A DNA stretch of 64,000 nt from contig CANMOZ010000001.1 of the NCBI GenBank assembly GCA_947499545.1, positions 248,001-312,000 of the forward strand. Reading direction: 5' to 3'. Position 1 is the stretch's first letter, and every line of letters starts with the position of its first letter. Shown one piece after another: positions 37,438 to 49,427 of this stretch. The DNA is from an uncultured Saccharospirillaceae bacterium. Lineage in GTDB: Bacteria > Pseudomonadota > Gammaproteobacteria > Pseudomonadales > Oceanobacteraceae. The notes beneath the pieces were generated by a model. The model was given only the letters and a program-made list of their open reading frames with translations, had not been told where the DNA came from and did no database searches. The translations under genes were made by a program, and so were the position numbers.

Positions 37438-38212
37438 CCGTCGCCTCTTGCTCGGTTCCAAAATTAACGACTCGGGCGAAAGGCATTAGCCCCTGACCTG
37501 AGGCCATTGCAGATTGCTCTGTGTGCTGTAGCAGATACTCACGAAATCTTGACAGCGATGAATCATCCAATCTGTCGCTTTCACTCATTTTGGGAGCTGA
37601 CATGGCACTCAGTTCCTTAGTGACAAAATTGCTATCAGCCAAACGGTTTTGCGTTCTTACTGCATCAAGACCAATGACCTGAGGCTGACTCACAAGCGCA
37701 CTTTGAGAGGAACCATGACTGGCAAGCGTCGCAAGGTTTGATGCCACCGGCATCTGCGTTATCGCTGCAGGGGCAGCCACTTCCGACACAAGTGTCGCAT
37801 CTTGATTCAAGGTTTGATCATTAGCCGCAACCGTAGGAACTTGTGAGCTATCGGAACTGCCAGGAATCAACTTCACCCCCAACAAGACCGCCAGCGCCAC
37901 CGACGCGGCTATGCCTAAGTTTTGAAAGAGATGCCCTTTGGCTTTAACTTTCAACTGATCGGCATGACCCGAGCTATCAGAATAACTGGGTTCATCGTTC
38001 AAAGCCTCTTGAACTCGACTGGAAATATCAAAATGCGCAAAGGGTTTAGTCCCTTCATTCAACACGCTCGAAACGCGCTGATAATTCCGCCATGTTTCCA
38101 ATAAATGCGTGTCAGACTGAATCATCTTACACACTTTATGAGCTTCAAACTCACTGGCTTCACCGTCGAGAAGAGCGGAAAGCATCTCATGAGGTTGTTT
38201 GGAGTCGCTCAT
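37427..38212 (-). CDS. rseA: Anti-sigma-E factor RseA/MucA
   Basis: 261 residues from the ATG at 38212, which has GGAGG seven bases upstream (a TTG one codon earlier is less likely). The cytoplasmic N-domain (HEMLSALLDGEASEFEAHKV, ETWRNYQRVSSVL) binds and silences the sigma factor; one TM helix lies at about 97-113; the periplasmic domain is Ser/Ala-rich in the middle and ends near SRFREYLLQHTEQSAM, the conserved MucA C-terminal element. Regulated intramembrane proteolysis would release the sigma factor. The last 11 bases overlap rseB. Confidence 0.94.
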   Translation of the reverse strand: MSDSKQPHEMLSALLDGEASEFEAHKVCKMIQSDTHLLETWRNYQRVSSVLNEGTKPFAHFDISSRVQEALNDEPSYSDSSGHADQLKVKAKGHLFQNLGIAASVALAVLLGVKLIPGSSDSSQVPTVAANDQTLNQDATLVSEVAAPAAITQMPVASNLATLASHGSSQSALVSQPQVIGLDAVRTQNRLADSNFVTKELSAMSAPKMSESDRLDDSSLSRFREYLLQHTEQSAMASGQGLMPFARVVNFGTEQEATDAQ

Positions 38213-38226
38213 CAACTCACCTCCGA

Positions 38227-38829
38227 TTAAGCAGTTGCTGTTGGCTCCAGAAGAGGTGCCGTGGCTTTATCAATGGCTTCCCTCGCACGAAAAATGCGAG
38301 ACCGTACTGTTCCAATAGGACAGCTCATAACGGATGCAATTTGCTCATAGCTCAATCCTTCAATTTCCCGAAGCAGGATAGCTTCTTTCAACTCTTCCGG
38401 GAGCTGTTTCATTGCGTCATAAACCACTTGCTCCAGCTGTTCCTTTTGTAACAGGCGATCAGGTGATGCCATATCCCTGAGACCACGGGCGTCAGAGAAT
38501 TGTTCCGCATCGATCACATCAATATCTTGAGTTGGCGGTCTACGACCCATCGTCACCAAATGATTTTTGGCCGTGTTGACAGCGATACGATACAACCATG
38601 TGTAGAATGCACTATCGCCACGAAAATCTGCCAAAGCACGATACGCCTTGATAAAAACCTCTTGGGCTATATCTTGAATCTCTGCTGAGTCTTGCACGTA
38701 ACGGTTCACCAACGCCATGATTCGATGTTGGTATTTGACCACTAACATATCAAAAGCTCGCTTGTCCCCACTTTGGACTTTCTTGACGAGAAGCCGATCT
38801 TGCTGAGCGTCACTCGAGTCTGCTTCCAA
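38227..38829 (-). CDS. rpoE: Extracytoplasmic-function sigma factor RpoE/AlgU
   Basis: 200 residues, strongly AlgU/RpoE-like: region 2 with GDKRAFDMLVVKYQHRIMALV, FIKAYRALADFRGDSAFYTWLYRIAVNTAKNHLV, and region 4 with LREIEGLSYEQIASVMSCPIGTVRSRIFRAREAIDKA. The start is a TTG; AGGGGG seven bases upstream supports it and the length suits the family. It drives the envelope stress response and is followed by its anti-sigma and modulators. A sigma-E-like promoter lies about 240 bases upstream. Confidence 0.96.
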   Translation of the reverse strand: MEADSSDAQQDRLLVKKVQSGDKRAFDMLVVKYQHRIMALVNRYVQDSAEIQDIAQEVFIKAYRALADFRGDSAFYTWLYRIAVNTAKNHLVTMGRRPPTQDIDVIDAEQFSDARGLRDMASPDRLLQKEQLEQVVYDAMKQLPEELKEAILLREIEGLSYEQIASVMSCPIGTVRSRIFRAREAIDKATAPLLEPTATA

Positions 38830-39064
38830 AACCTTTCCCCCTTACTGAGAGGCGGCTAACCCAAAGGCCTCAATTGTATTCATTAGGTGTAAGATATCAC
38901 CCAAAAGGCCACGAACCTAGCACTTAACGTTCAGTACTTTACGCCACATGTTCATTCAATAATAGAGGTGATATAAGACCCTATCGGATTACATCGATGA
39001 GCTAAAAGCCTTTATTAACAGACACATAGCATCCCCTACAAGTTACAAGCACGCCTTATCCAAC

Positions 39065-39091
39065 TTCGACTTTAGGTGTCCTAGAAAGTTC
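39065..39091 (-). promoter_or_regulatory. Possible sigma-E autoregulatory promoter of the rpoE operon
   Basis: Read on the minus strand: GAACTT (39091-39086), 16 bases, TCGAA (39069-39065). The -35 element matches the sigma-E/AlgU consensus exactly and the spacer is right; the -10 only partly matches TCTGA. It implies a leader of about 230 bases. The rest of the 38830-39164 divergent region shows no gene or further clear element. Confidence 0.45.
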
Positions 39092-39164
39092 CTGCACGGG
39101 GAGAAAGTGATGGAAAACACAACCTTTGATATAGTAGCTCGCACATTTTCAGGTTTTGAGCCGT

Positions 39165-40766
39165 ATGAGTCAGCACAACGATTTTGATGTTTTAGTCATA
39201 GGCAGTGGAGCAGCAGGACTGGCGCTTGCTCTAAGCCTTGCTCATAACTTAAAAGTTGGCGTTTTGAGCAAGTCTAGCCTCAACTTGGGTTCCACTCAGT
39301 GGGCTCAGGGAGGTATTGCGGCTGTTATCGATCAAGGTGATTCAACTCAACAACACATTAAAGACACGTTAAGAGCCGGAGCCGGCCTCTGCCAATACGA
39401 TGCCGTTCGGTTTACTGTTGAACGCGGCTCAGATGCCATTGAATGGTTACTCAATCAGCAAGTCCGATTTTCAAAAAATCAAGAAAACCAATTTCATCTG
39501 ACTCAAGAAGGTGGTCATAGCTACCGAAGAATTCTTCATGCCGCCGATGCAACCGGTGCAGAAATATCCCAAGCTCTGATCACCCAAGCCAAACACCACC
39601 CCAATATACACCTCTTAACGAATCGCTTAGCCATCGACATTATTTTAGGTGAAAAATTTCAACTCCCTCACAGCGGAGCATTAGGTGCCTATGTTTTAAA
39701 TATTGAAACAGGGCATGTCGAAGCTCTCAAAGCAAAATCCACCGTGCTTGCAACCGGGGGTGCTAGCAAAGTTTACTTGTACACAAGTAACCCAGACGGC
39801 TCAACGGGCGATGGTATAGCGATGGCATGGCGAGCCGGTGCCCGCGTTGCCAATATGGAGTTCAATCAGTTTCACCCCACCTGCCTGTTCCATCCACAAG
39901 CCAAAACCTTTTTGATCAGTGAAGCCGTTAGAGGGGAAGGCGGTAAGCTAATTCTTCCTTCAGGGGAAAGGTTCATGCATCGCTTTGATGACAGAGCGGA
40001 ACTGGCCCCCAGGGACATTGTCGCTCGTGCAATTGACCATGAAATGAAACGCTTGGGTGCAGAATGCCTATATCTTGATATAAGCCACAAGCCAACACAT
40101 TTTATCGAGCAACATTTTCCTACCATACTAGATCGTTGCTTAGGGCTAGGTATTGATATTCGTAAAGAGCCCATTCCTGTTGTGCCAGCAGCTCATTATA
40201 CCTGTGGCGGGGTATTGACGGACCACTTTGGCCAAACGGATGTGCCGAATCTATATGCTATCGGTGAAACCGCTTATTCGGGTTTGCATGGTGCTAACCG
40301 TTTAGCCAGCAACTCTTTATTGGAATGTGTTGTATTTGCTCGCAGCTGCGCTGAGCTCATTCTTGATCGTTCTCCCGAACACCAAGCTGCTGAGGTTCAA
40401 CTACCCCCCTGGGATGAATCTCAAGTAACGGATTCAGATGAGGACGTTGTCATTGCCCACAATTGGGATGAATTACGACGTTTCATGTGGGACTACGTCG
40501 GAATTGTTAGAACCGATAAGCGCTTACGACGAGCCAAACATCGTGTTGATTTACTGCGTAATGAGATCAACGAGTTTTATTCCAATTACAAAGTCACCAG
40601 CGATTTATTGGAGTTGAGAAACTTGGTTGAAGTTGCAGGTTTAATCGTACGCTGTGCGATGCTCAGAAAAGAAAGCAGAGGCTTGCATTACTCTTTAAGC
40701 CACCAAAGACTCTTACCCAAAGCAACCGATACCATCTTAACGCCCGAGCCTTCATACACCCACTAA
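39165..40766 (+). CDS. nadB: L-aspartate oxidase
   Basis: 533 residues from the ATG at 39165; an in-frame TTG three codons earlier is the alternative, and no ribosome-binding site is decisive. FAD-binding [18 protein letters not shown], then [12 protein letters not shown], the active-site region [28 protein letters not shown] and [20 protein letters not shown] are all characteristic of NadB rather than SdhA/FrdA. It oxidises aspartate to iminoaspartate for quinolinate and NAD synthesis. Divergent from rpoE, as in Pseudomonas. Confidence 0.97.
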   Translation: MSQHNDFDVLVIGSGAAGLALALSLAHNLKVGVLSKSSLNLGSTQWAQGGIAAVIDQGDSTQQHIKDTLRAGAGLCQYDAVRFTVERGSDAIEWLLNQQVRFSKNQENQFHLTQEGGHSYRRILHAADATGAEISQALITQAKHHPNIHLLTNRLAIDIILGEKFQLPHSGALGAYVLNIETGHVEALKAKSTVLATGGASKVYLYTSNPDGSTGDGIAMAWRAGARVANMEFNQFHPTCLFHPQAKTFLISEAVRGEGGKLILPSGERFMHRFDDRAELAPRDIVARAIDHEMKRLGAECLYLDISHKPTHFIEQHFPTILDRCLGLGIDIRKEPIPVVPAAHYTCGGVLTDHFGQTDVPNLYAIGETAYSGLHGANRLASNSLLECVVFARSCAELILDRSPEHQAAEVQLPPWDESQVTDSDEDVVIAHNWDELRRFMWDYVGIVRTDKRLRRAKHRVDLLRNEINEFYSNYKVTSDLLELRNLVEVAGLIVRCAMLRKESRGLHYSLSHQRLLPKATDTILTPEPSYTH

Positions 40767-40938
40767 GATCGTAATTCATACAATAACGATAAAAAGGGTC
40801 GACCACTGCTCAGCATGGGGTTAAAATTTTGTGACCTGCGAGGCATTTTACTCCAGGCGCACCCCTGTTGCAGTTCTGTGCTTCCTCTTTGAGGAAACTT
40901 TTCAGGATTGCGTTTGATATTTCATAACAATAAGTACG

Positions 40939-41718
40939 ATGGCTGTTTCTATGAGTACTTCACATTCTCACCCACAAGTAGAACAGGTAAGAGTATGCGA
41001 CCAGATTGCTCTTCACATAGAAAAATTGATTCTCAATGGATCTTTGCAATCCGGAGAACGTCTTCCTTCGGAACGAGTATTAGCAAGTCGATTAAGCGTA
41101 TCACGTTCTTCCGTACGTGAAGCTTTGCAAAAACTCATTGCGAAGGGTTTGCTCACGAGCCGAAGAGGTGGTGGCACTTGGGTATCAGAATCTTTTGGTA
41201 CCAGTTTCAGTGACCCACTATTAACCCTATTGGAAACCCACCCCAATGCCCATATTGACTTACTTAGATATCGCGCCACCATCGAAGGTGAAGCTGCCTA
41301 TTGTGCAGCCATTCATGCCACAAAAGAAGATTTGGCACTCTTGGAGGAACGCTACGTCGACCTCATCAAGAAAAACCAAAGCGATGATTATGAAGCCGAA
41401 GGCATTGCTGATGCTCGCTTCCACTTAGCCATTGCAAAAGCCAGTCGCAATACGGTTTTTTACCACCTTATGAAAGGTATTTTTGAATTAAATAAAAATC
41501 GTATCATTACGAATATTGGTGGCCTATTCAATGAGCCTGAATTAAGGCACGCGCTTGCATTACAACACCAAGCAATCTACGACGCCATCATTGAACACAA
41601 CCCCCATAAAGCGAAAGAAGCCTCTCAAGAGCACCTTAATTTCGTTATTAATATTCTCGATAAGGATAGCCTTCCCGTCTTTGACAGTGACGCTATGCCT
41701 ATTTTGGCTACCGCTTGA
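40939..41718 (+). CDS. GntR-family transcription regulator, FadR/FCD type
   Basis: 259 residues. The N-terminal winged helix (about 15-85) has the GntR signature GERLPSERVLASRLSVSRSSVREALQKLIAKGLL and RRGGGTWVS. The C-terminal all-helical FCD domain (about 95-240) has DLLRYRATIEGEAAYCAA and the metal-site residues in ADARFHLAIA and ALALQHQAIYDAI. The family includes PdhR, LldR and GlcC, which sense small carboxylates. It converges on sucCD at a shared terminator, and its target is not evident. ATG at 40939 with poor ribosome-binding site; ATG 40951 is possible. A small hairpin (40882-40896) lies upstream. Confidence 0.9.
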   Translation: MAVSMSTSHSHPQVEQVRVCDQIALHIEKLILNGSLQSGERLPSERVLASRLSVSRSSVREALQKLIAKGLLTSRRGGGTWVSESFGTSFSDPLLTLLETHPNAHIDLLRYRATIEGEAAYCAAIHATKEDLALLEERYVDLIKKNQSDDYEAEGIADARFHLAIAKASRNTVFYHLMKGIFELNKNRIITNIGGLFNEPELRHALALQHQAIYDAIIEHNPHKAKEASQEHLNFVINILDKDSLPVFDSDAMPILATA

Positions 41719-41761
41719 TAAGCGGATTGATGCCATTCATCTAAACAACGATTAACCCCAT

Positions 41762-41792
41762 AAAAAAAGGAGCCTTAAAGGCTCCTTTTTTT
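41762..41792. terminator. Strong bidirectional terminator between the GntR gene and sucD
   Basis: AAAAAAAGGAGCC pairs perfectly with GGCTCCTTTTTTT around a five-base loop. The T tract on each strand makes it effective in both directions, ending both the regulator transcript and the sdh-suc transcript. Confidence 0.93.
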
Positions 41793-41816
41793 ATGGGGGG
41801 ACTGGGTAAGCGAGGC

Positions 41817-42689
41817 TTACCAACCAGCGTGCTCTTTTAATGCATCGCCAATCCCAGCAAGGCTGCGTACTGTGCGAACACCCGCGGCCTCTAACGCTTC
41901 AAATTTCTCAGCGGCTGTTCCTTTGCCACCGGAAATAATGGCGCCAGCATGACCCATACGTTTTCCTGGAGGCGCCGTTACACCAGCAATATAAGATACA
42001 ACAGGTTTGGTGACATGATCTTTAATATAAGCTGCTGCTTCTTCTTCAGCTGTACCACCGATCTCACCAATCATGACAATGGCTTCGGTTTGAGCGTCTT
42101 TCTCAAAAAGCTCTAGAATATCGATGAAGTTAGAACCAGGAATCGGGTCCCCACCAATACCAACACAGGTTGATTGGCCAAAACCATGATCTGTTGTTTG
42201 CTTAACTGCTTCGTAGGTCAAGGTACCTGAGCGAGACACAATCCCGACTTTACCAGGCTTATGAATGTGACCAGGCATGATACCAATCTTACATTCACCT
42301 GGAGTGATGACGCCTGGGCAGTTAGGTCCAACCAATCTTACGCCTAATTCATCACACTTCACTTTAGCTTCCAACATATCCAATGTAGGAATACCTTCCG
42401 TGATACAAACCACCAATTTCACACCTGAATGAGCGGCTTCTAAGATAGAATCCTTACAGAAAGGGGCTGGTACATAAATGACGGATGCATCTGCGCCCGT
42501 TTTATCAACAGCTTCAGCCATCGTATTAAAAACAGGCAAGCCCAAGTGCTCTGCACCGCCCTTGCCTGGCGTAACACCACCGACCATTTTAGTTCCGTAA
42601 GCAATCGCTTGCTCGGAATGAAAAGTACCCTGACTACCAGTAAAGCCTTGGCAAAGGACCTTCGTATCCTTATTAATTAGGACGCTCAT
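41817..42689 (-). CDS. sucD: Succinyl-CoA synthetase, alpha subunit
   Basis: 290 residues. CoA-binding N-terminus ([21 protein letters not shown]), [10 protein letters not shown], and the phosphohistidine region with [14 protein letters not shown] near the C-terminus. With SucC it converts succinyl-CoA to succinate with ATP or GTP formation. Its ATG shares one base with the sucC stop, so the subunits are coupled in translation. Confidence 0.98.
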   Translation of the reverse strand: MSVLINKDTKVLCQGFTGSQGTFHSEQAIAYGTKMVGGVTPGKGGAEHLGLPVFNTMAEAVDKTGADASVIYVPAPFCKDSILEAAHSGVKLVVCITEGIPTLDMLEAKVKCDELGVRLVGPNCPGVITPGECKIGIMPGHIHKPGKVGIVSRSGTLTYEAVKQTTDHGFGQSTCVGIGGDPIPGSNFIDILELFEKDAQTEAIVMIGEIGGTAEEEAAAYIKDHVTKPVVSYIAGVTAPPGKRMGHAGAIISGGKGTAAEKFEALEAAGVRTVRSLAGIGDALKEHAGW

Positions 42690-43855
42690 TATTTACCCTC
42701 CGCGGCTTTAACGACTTGCTGTGCAGCTTCAACCAAGCTATTCGCTGGTATAATCGCCAAACCGCTGTCTGCCAATTTCTTAGCACCCAGTTCAGCATTA
42801 TTGCCTTCTAAACGTACCACTACAGGCACTTTTACACCGACTTCTTGTACTGCGCCAATGATGCCTTCAGCAATCATGTCGCAACGTACGATACCACCGA
42901 AGATATTAACCAAAACCGCTTTTACGTTGCTGTCTGAAAGAATGATCTTGAACGCTTCAGCAACACGCTCTTTTGTTGCGCCGCCACCAACGTCGAGGAA
43001 GTTAGCAGGATTTCCACCGTGCAGTTTAACAATGTCCATCGTACCCATTGCCAAACCAGCACCGTTAACCATGCAGCCAATGTTGCCATCCAGTGCTACG
43101 TAGTTCAGATCCCATTTTGCAGCGCGCGCTTCACGCTCATCTTCCTGAGAAGGATCGTGCATTTCTTGCAAGTCTTTATGTCGATACACAGCATTGCTAT
43201 CAATGTTGATTTTCGCGTCTAAGCAGTGCAAGCTGCCTTCTTTGGTGATCACCAAAGGGTTTACTTCAAGCAGAGCCAAATCTTTCTCAATGACTAGCTT
43301 CGCTAGGCCTAGGAAAATCTTAGTGAACTGTTTAACTTGCTCTGGGTTTAATCCCATTTTGAAAGCAATGTCTCGTGCTTGGTAAGGCTGAGCGCCCGTC
43401 ATAGGATCAATAATGGCTTTTAGGATCTTTTCAGGCGTTTCTTCAGCGACTTTCTCAATTTCAACACCGCCTTCGGTGGAAGCCATGAAAATAATGCGGC
43501 GTGTTGAGCGATCAACCACGGCTCCTAAGTAAAGCTCTTGATCAATATCGGTACAAGATTCAACCAAAATTTGATTAACAGGCTGTCCGCCTTCGTCTGT
43601 CTGATAGGTTACCAAACGCTCACCTAGCCATTTTTGAGCAAATGCCTTGATGTCGTCTTTGGTTTTAACCAGCTTCACACCACCGGCTTTACCCCGACCA
43701 CCAGCGTGTACTTGGGCTTTAACAACCCACTCAGCACCACCGATTTCATCAGCAGCAGCCATGGCTTGTTCAACTGTTTCAGCAACCACACCTGTAGAAA
43801 CAGGCAGCCCATAAGCCTTAAATAGCTGCTTTGCTTGATATTCGTGCAGATTCAT
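42689..43855 (-). CDS. sucC: Succinyl-CoA synthetase, beta subunit
   Basis: 388 residues, standard length. ATP-grasp N-terminus [18 protein letters not shown], nucleotide-site [25 protein letters not shown], and [16 protein letters not shown] with [11 protein letters not shown] near the C-terminus. Partner of SucD, and part of the sdhCDAB-sucAB-lpd-sucCD run. Confidence 0.98.
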   Translation of the reverse strand: MNLHEYQAKQLFKAYGLPVSTGVVAETVEQAMAAADEIGGAEWVVKAQVHAGGRGKAGGVKLVKTKDDIKAFAQKWLGERLVTYQTDEGGQPVNQILVESCTDIDQELYLGAVVDRSTRRIIFMASTEGGVEIEKVAEETPEKILKAIIDPMTGAQPYQARDIAFKMGLNPEQVKQFTKIFLGLAKLVIEKDLALLEVNPLVITKEGSLHCLDAKINIDSNAVYRHKDLQEMHDPSQEDEREARAAKWDLNYVALDGNIGCMVNGAGLAMGTMDIVKLHGGNPANFLDVGGGATKERVAEAFKIILSDSNVKAVLVNIFGGIVRCDMIAEGIIGAVQEVGVKVPVVVRLEGNNAELGAKKLADSGLAIIPANSLVEAAQQVVKAAEGK

Positions 43856-43885
43856 AATGTTTTCCGCCGTTTGCTAACAACAAGA

Positions 43886-43902
43886 CCTAGGCTAAGCCTA
43901 GG
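43886..43902 (-). other. Small stem-loop between lpd and sucC
   Basis: CCTAGGC/GCCTAGG pairs perfectly over seven bases with a three-base loop. No T run follows, so it is probably an mRNA processing or stability element that sets lpd and sucCD expression apart. Confidence 0.4.
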
Positions 43903-43921
43903 CCAATGAGCGCGATTTCTC

Positions 43922-45379
<1,458 letters not shown>

Positions 45380-46570
45380 TTAGATTTCAAGCAGCATACG
45401 AGCTGGGTCTTCTAAGAGGTCTTTAATCGTGACCAAGAACTGAACCGCTTCTTTGCCATCGATCATACGGTGGTCATAAGACAGTGCCAGGTACATCATT
45501 GGCAGAATCTTGACTTCCCCATTCACTGCCATTGGGCGCTCTTGTATCTTGTGCATGCCCATAATCGCAGTTTGAGGAGGATTAAGAATGGGGGTCGACA
45601 TTAATGAGCCGAAAACACCACCATTGGATATGGTGAAAGTACCGCCCTGCATTTCCTCAATACCAAGCTTGCCATCGCGAGCTCTTTGACCAAAATCCAC
45701 GATCGACTTTTCAACATCAGCGAGCCCCATGGCGTCAGTATCACGCAGCACAGGTACAACCAAACCACGCTCTGTCGATACAGCAACGCCGATGTCTTGA
45801 TAGCCGTGATAAACAATATCGGTACCGTCTATAGAGGCATTCACAGCAGGGAAGCGTTTTAGCGCTTCAGTTGCCGCTTTAACGAAGAAAGACATGAAAC
45901 CTAACTTAGCACCATGAACTTTCTCAAATTGATCTTTGTATTGCTTACGCAATTCCATTACGGGCTTCATGTTAACTTCATTGTACGTCGTCAACATGGC
46001 TGCACTTTGTTGTGCTTCAACCAAGCGTTTCGCGATGGTTTGGCGAAGGCGTGTCATCGGTACACGTTTCTCAACGCGAGCGCCGCTGAGCGCTGGTTGT
46101 TGGGCACCGCCACCTTTAACGTGATTGATTACGTCTTCTTTCGTTATGCGGCCGCCTTTACCTGTCGCGGAAATATCGGTTTTAGCTAGTCCCTTTTCAT
46201 CAATCATCTTACGAGCAGCTGGGTTTACAAAGCTGCCATTGCCCGCTTGTGCAGGGGCCGCTGCTGGTTCCGCAGGCGCAGACGCTGGCTCTGAAGCCGC
46301 TTCAGCCGCTGGAGCGGGTGCCGCACCGGCAGCACCTGCTTCAAACAATCCGATGACTTCATCACTGAGTACGGTATCGCCTTCCTCTTTAAGGATTTCT
46401 TTTACGACACCGTCACTCAGTGCAACGACTTCAAGCACCACTTTATCGGTCTCGATATCGACTATGAGTTCGTCGCGAGCCACTGCTTCACCTGGTTTTT
46501 TGTGCCAAGTTGCGATGGTGCCATCTGCTACTGATTCTGGGAAAGTCGGAGCTTTCACTTCAATGGTCAT
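45380..46570 (-). CDS. sucB: Dihydrolipoyllysine succinyltransferase (E2 of 2-oxoglutarate dehydrogenase)
   Basis: 396 residues. One lipoyl domain with the modified lysine in [11 protein letters not shown], an Ala/Pro/Glu-rich linker (about 82-112), a peripheral-subunit-binding domain ([24 protein letters not shown]) and the catalytic domain ending with [13 protein letters not shown], which carries the active His and Asp. It forms the core of the complex with SucA and Lpd. Confidence 0.98.
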   Translation of the reverse strand: MTIEVKAPTFPESVADGTIATWHKKPGEAVARDELIVDIETDKVVLEVVALSDGVVKEILKEEGDTVLSDEVIGLFEAGAAGAAPAPAAEAASEPASAPAEPAAAPAQAGNGSFVNPAARKMIDEKGLAKTDISATGKGGRITKEDVINHVKGGGAQQPALSGARVEKRVPMTRLRQTIAKRLVEAQQSAAMLTTYNEVNMKPVMELRKQYKDQFEKVHGAKLGFMSFFVKAATEALKRFPAVNASIDGTDIVYHGYQDIGVAVSTERGLVVPVLRDTDAMGLADVEKSIVDFGQRARDGKLGIEEMQGGTFTISNGGVFGSLMSTPILNPPQTAIMGMHKIQERPMAVNGEVKILPMMYLALSYDHRMIDGKEAVQFLVTIKDLLEDPARMLLEI

Positions 46571-46604
46571 TGTGTTGTTTCCCTTAAAGCCTCATGCCTA
46601 ACGG

Positions 46605-49427
46605 TTATATGCCCAGCGCATCTTTGATGAGTTGCTCTTGTTGCTCCAAATGGAGCGCCATGTAACCCGCTGCCGGAGCTGCTGAGGCTTCACGCCCCGC
46701 ATAACGAAGATTAAGTGTTGGATCGATGTTAGCAATGACCCGGCGCATATGGTGCTGACTGCTGTACCAAGCCCCTTGGTTCATTGGCTCTTCTTGACAC
46801 CATACGATATCTTCAAGATGTTCATATGGTTTTAAAACCGCTTCCAGATCATCTTCTGGGAAGGGGTATAACTGTTCGATTCGAATGACGACGCTGTCAT
46901 TTTGTTCGTCTTTGCGACGACGTTCTAACAAGTCGTAATAGACTTTCCCACTGCACAGAACCGCTCTTTTCACTTGCTCAGCAGGAATCTCATCCACTTC
47001 GGGTATGACCGTTTGGAAAGTGCCATTCGACAGCTCATCCAGAGTGGAGGTTGCCAGAGGATGACGCAATAAGCTTTTGGGCGTCATCACAATCAAGGGC
47101 TTACGAAGTGGGCGAATAACCTGGCGACGAATCATGTGAAACACCTGTGAGGGCGTCGTCGGCACACAGACTTGAACATTATGCTCTGCACACATCTGCA
47201 AGAAACGCTCTAACCGAGCAGAGGAATGTTCAGGGCCCTGTCCTTCATAACCGTGTGGCAAAAACATAGCCAAGCCACAGAGGCGACCCCACTTGTGCTC
47301 ACCACTGGTTATAAATTGATCTATCACAACCTGGGCGCCATTCGCAAAATCGCCAAACTGCGCTTCCCATACAACGAGGGCATTTGGCATCGTTGTCGAA
47401 TAACCGTATTCAAACCCTAAAACCGCCTCTTCTGACAGTAAAGAATCATAAATATCGAAATTCGGCTGACCTTCGTTCAAGTGCTGCAAAGTCACGTAGG
47501 TTTCGCTGGTGTTTTGATCATGCAATACAGCATGACGATGCACAAAGGTACCACGACCAACGTCCTGACCCGTAATTCGAACAGGGTGTCCTTCATGCAG
47601 CAACGATGCATAGGCCATCAACTCAGCAAATCCCCAGTTCATAGGTACTTCACCGGTTGCCATTTTTCGACGGCCGTCGATGGTTTTCTCAACCTGACGC
47701 TGCATTTTGAAGTCTTCAGGAATGGCTAACATCCGCTCCGCTAAATGCTTCAACGTTGCAGGGTCAACACCCGTGTCAGCAAAGGCCGTCCATTCATGGC
47801 CAATGTATGGAGTCCAATCAACGAAAAGTTCTTTGTTGGGTTCTCTGACTAAACTTTTAACAACGTGATCACCGGCTTCCAGCTCTTTACGGTAATCTTC
47901 TTCAAAGGCTTTAGCCTGAGCCTCATCAACGACTTTTGCAGCAATCAACTGTTCCGCATAAAGCGTTCTAGAGGTTTTTAGTGCGCGAATGACTTTGTAC
48001 ATTTTGGGCTGAGTTGCAGCCGGCTCATCTGCTTCGTTGTGACCACGACGGCGATAACAAACCAGATCAACCACAACATCTTTGCGGAATTTTTGGCGGT
48101 AATCACTTGCCAGTTCAGCTGCAAACAACACCGCTTCAGGGTCATCCCCATTGACGTGCAATACAGGTGCTTCTATGAGCTTCGCAACATCTGTACAGTA
48201 TTCTGTCGAGCGCGCATCTTCTTGCTTGTTCGTGGTGAAACCCACCTGGTTATTGATGACGATGTGTACAGTACCGCCCGTTTTATAAGCACGGGTTTGC
48301 GAGAGCTGTAGGGTTTCCATACAGACCCCTTGCCCAGCAAACGCGGCATCACCGTGCAACAAAATTGGCAGTACTTTCTCGCCTTTTTCATCGCTGCGAC
48401 GATCTTGGCGAGCGCGTACAGAACCCTCAACAACCGGAGAGACGATCTCCAAATGCGACGGGTTAAATGCCAATGCTAGATGGACTTCGCCACCGGGTGT
48501 CGTTACGTTAGAAGAAAAGCCCTGGTGGTATTTCACATCACCAGAATGATCAAAGGTGGCTTTTCCATCAAATTCATCAAACAAGTCCGATGGTTTTTTT
48601 CCAAGCGTATTAATCAGAACATTTAGGCGCCCACGGTGAGCCATACCAATGACGACTTCTTTCACACCATAGCCACCACTGCGCTGAATGACTTCATCCA
48701 TCAGAGGGATTAAGCTCTCACCGCCTTCCAAGCCAAATCGCTTTACACCCGGGTATTTTGAGCCCAGGTATTTCTCCAGACCTTCTGCTGCCGTTAATCG
48801 CTCTAACAAATGACGACGTTGTTCATTAGTGTACTGAGGACGGCCTTTGACGCTCTCTAAGCGCTCCATAAACCATTGGCGCTCTTCTGTGTTCACGATG
48901 TGCATGAACTCAGCACCCAGCGTACGACAGTAGGTGTCTTCCAGGTCTTGAACGATGTCCTTCAACTTAGAGACCGTCTTGTTGATGTATAAATCGTCTG
49001 CCGGAAACTCAACATCCGCATCTGCGCTTGATAAACCGTGATATTCCAGGTTCAAGTCAGGCACGTGCGGGCGTTCCAAGATGTCGAGTGGGTCTAGCTT
49101 GGCCTTTTGGTGGCCACGCAAACGATAAGCATCAATCAAGCGGTGCACTTGAAGCAGTTTTATGGCTGCCTGAAGTGGTACTTCCCCTGTGCTTGCAGTA
49201 CGTTTATTCGATTTTGCAAGTTGCAGGAACTGCTCTTGGATAGGACTGTGTGGCGTATCTTGGGCGACTCCATCGACTTGCGGCAGGGAGTCAAAATAAC
49301 TGCGCCATTCTTGTGGGACCTCATCAGGGGCATTTAGATAAAGTTCATAGAGCCCCTCGATGTAAGCAACATTCCCACCGTCAAGTTGGGAGGTGCTCCA
49401 TAGCTGCTCCATCGTGCTTTCTTGCAT
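46605..49427 (-). CDS. sucA: 2-oxoglutarate dehydrogenase E1
   Basis: 940 residues from the ATG at 49427; MQESTMEQLWSTSQLDGGN matches the N-terminus of pseudomonad SucA, and the longer frame adds twelve unrelated residues. Thiamine diphosphate-binding HGDAAFAGQGV and the following region, GMAHRGRLNVLINTLGK, and the C-terminal transketolase-like part with QDVGRGTFVHRHAVLHDQ and PLIVMTPKSLLRHP. It decarboxylates 2-oxoglutarate and passes succinyl to SucB. Confidence 0.98.
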   Translation of the reverse strand: MQESTMEQLWSTSQLDGGNVAYIEGLYELYLNAPDEVPQEWRSYFDSLPQVDGVAQDTPHSPIQEQFLQLAKSNKRTASTGEVPLQAAIKLLQVHRLIDAYRLRGHQKAKLDPLDILERPHVPDLNLEYHGLSSADADVEFPADDLYINKTVSKLKDIVQDLEDTYCRTLGAEFMHIVNTEERQWFMERLESVKGRPQYTNEQRRHLLERLTAAEGLEKYLGSKYPGVKRFGLEGGESLIPLMDEVIQRSGGYGVKEVVIGMAHRGRLNVLINTLGKKPSDLFDEFDGKATFDHSGDVKYHQGFSSNVTTPGGEVHLALAFNPSHLEIVSPVVEGSVRARQDRRSDEKGEKVLPILLHGDAAFAGQGVCMETLQLSQTRAYKTGGTVHIVINNQVGFTTNKQEDARSTEYCTDVAKLIEAPVLHVNGDDPEAVLFAAELASDYRQKFRKDVVVDLVCYRRRGHNEADEPAATQPKMYKVIRALKTSRTLYAEQLIAAKVVDEAQAKAFEEDYRKELEAGDHVVKSLVREPNKELFVDWTPYIGHEWTAFADTGVDPATLKHLAERMLAIPEDFKMQRQVEKTIDGRRKMATGEVPMNWGFAELMAYASLLHEGHPVRITGQDVGRGTFVHRHAVLHDQNTSETYVTLQHLNEGQPNFDIYDSLLSEEAVLGFEYGYSTTMPNALVVWEAQFGDFANGAQVVIDQFITSGEHKWGRLCGLAMFLPHGYEGQGPEHSSARLERFLQMCAEHNVQVCVPTTPSQVFHMIRRQVIRPLRKPLIVMTPKSLLRHPLATSTLDELSNGTFQTVIPEVDEIPAEQVKRAVLCSGKVYYDLLERRRKDEQNDSVVIRIEQLYPFPEDDLEAVLKPYEHLEDIVWCQEEPMNQGAWYSSQHHMRRVIANIDPTLNLRYAGREASAAPAAGYMALHLEQQEQLIKDALGI

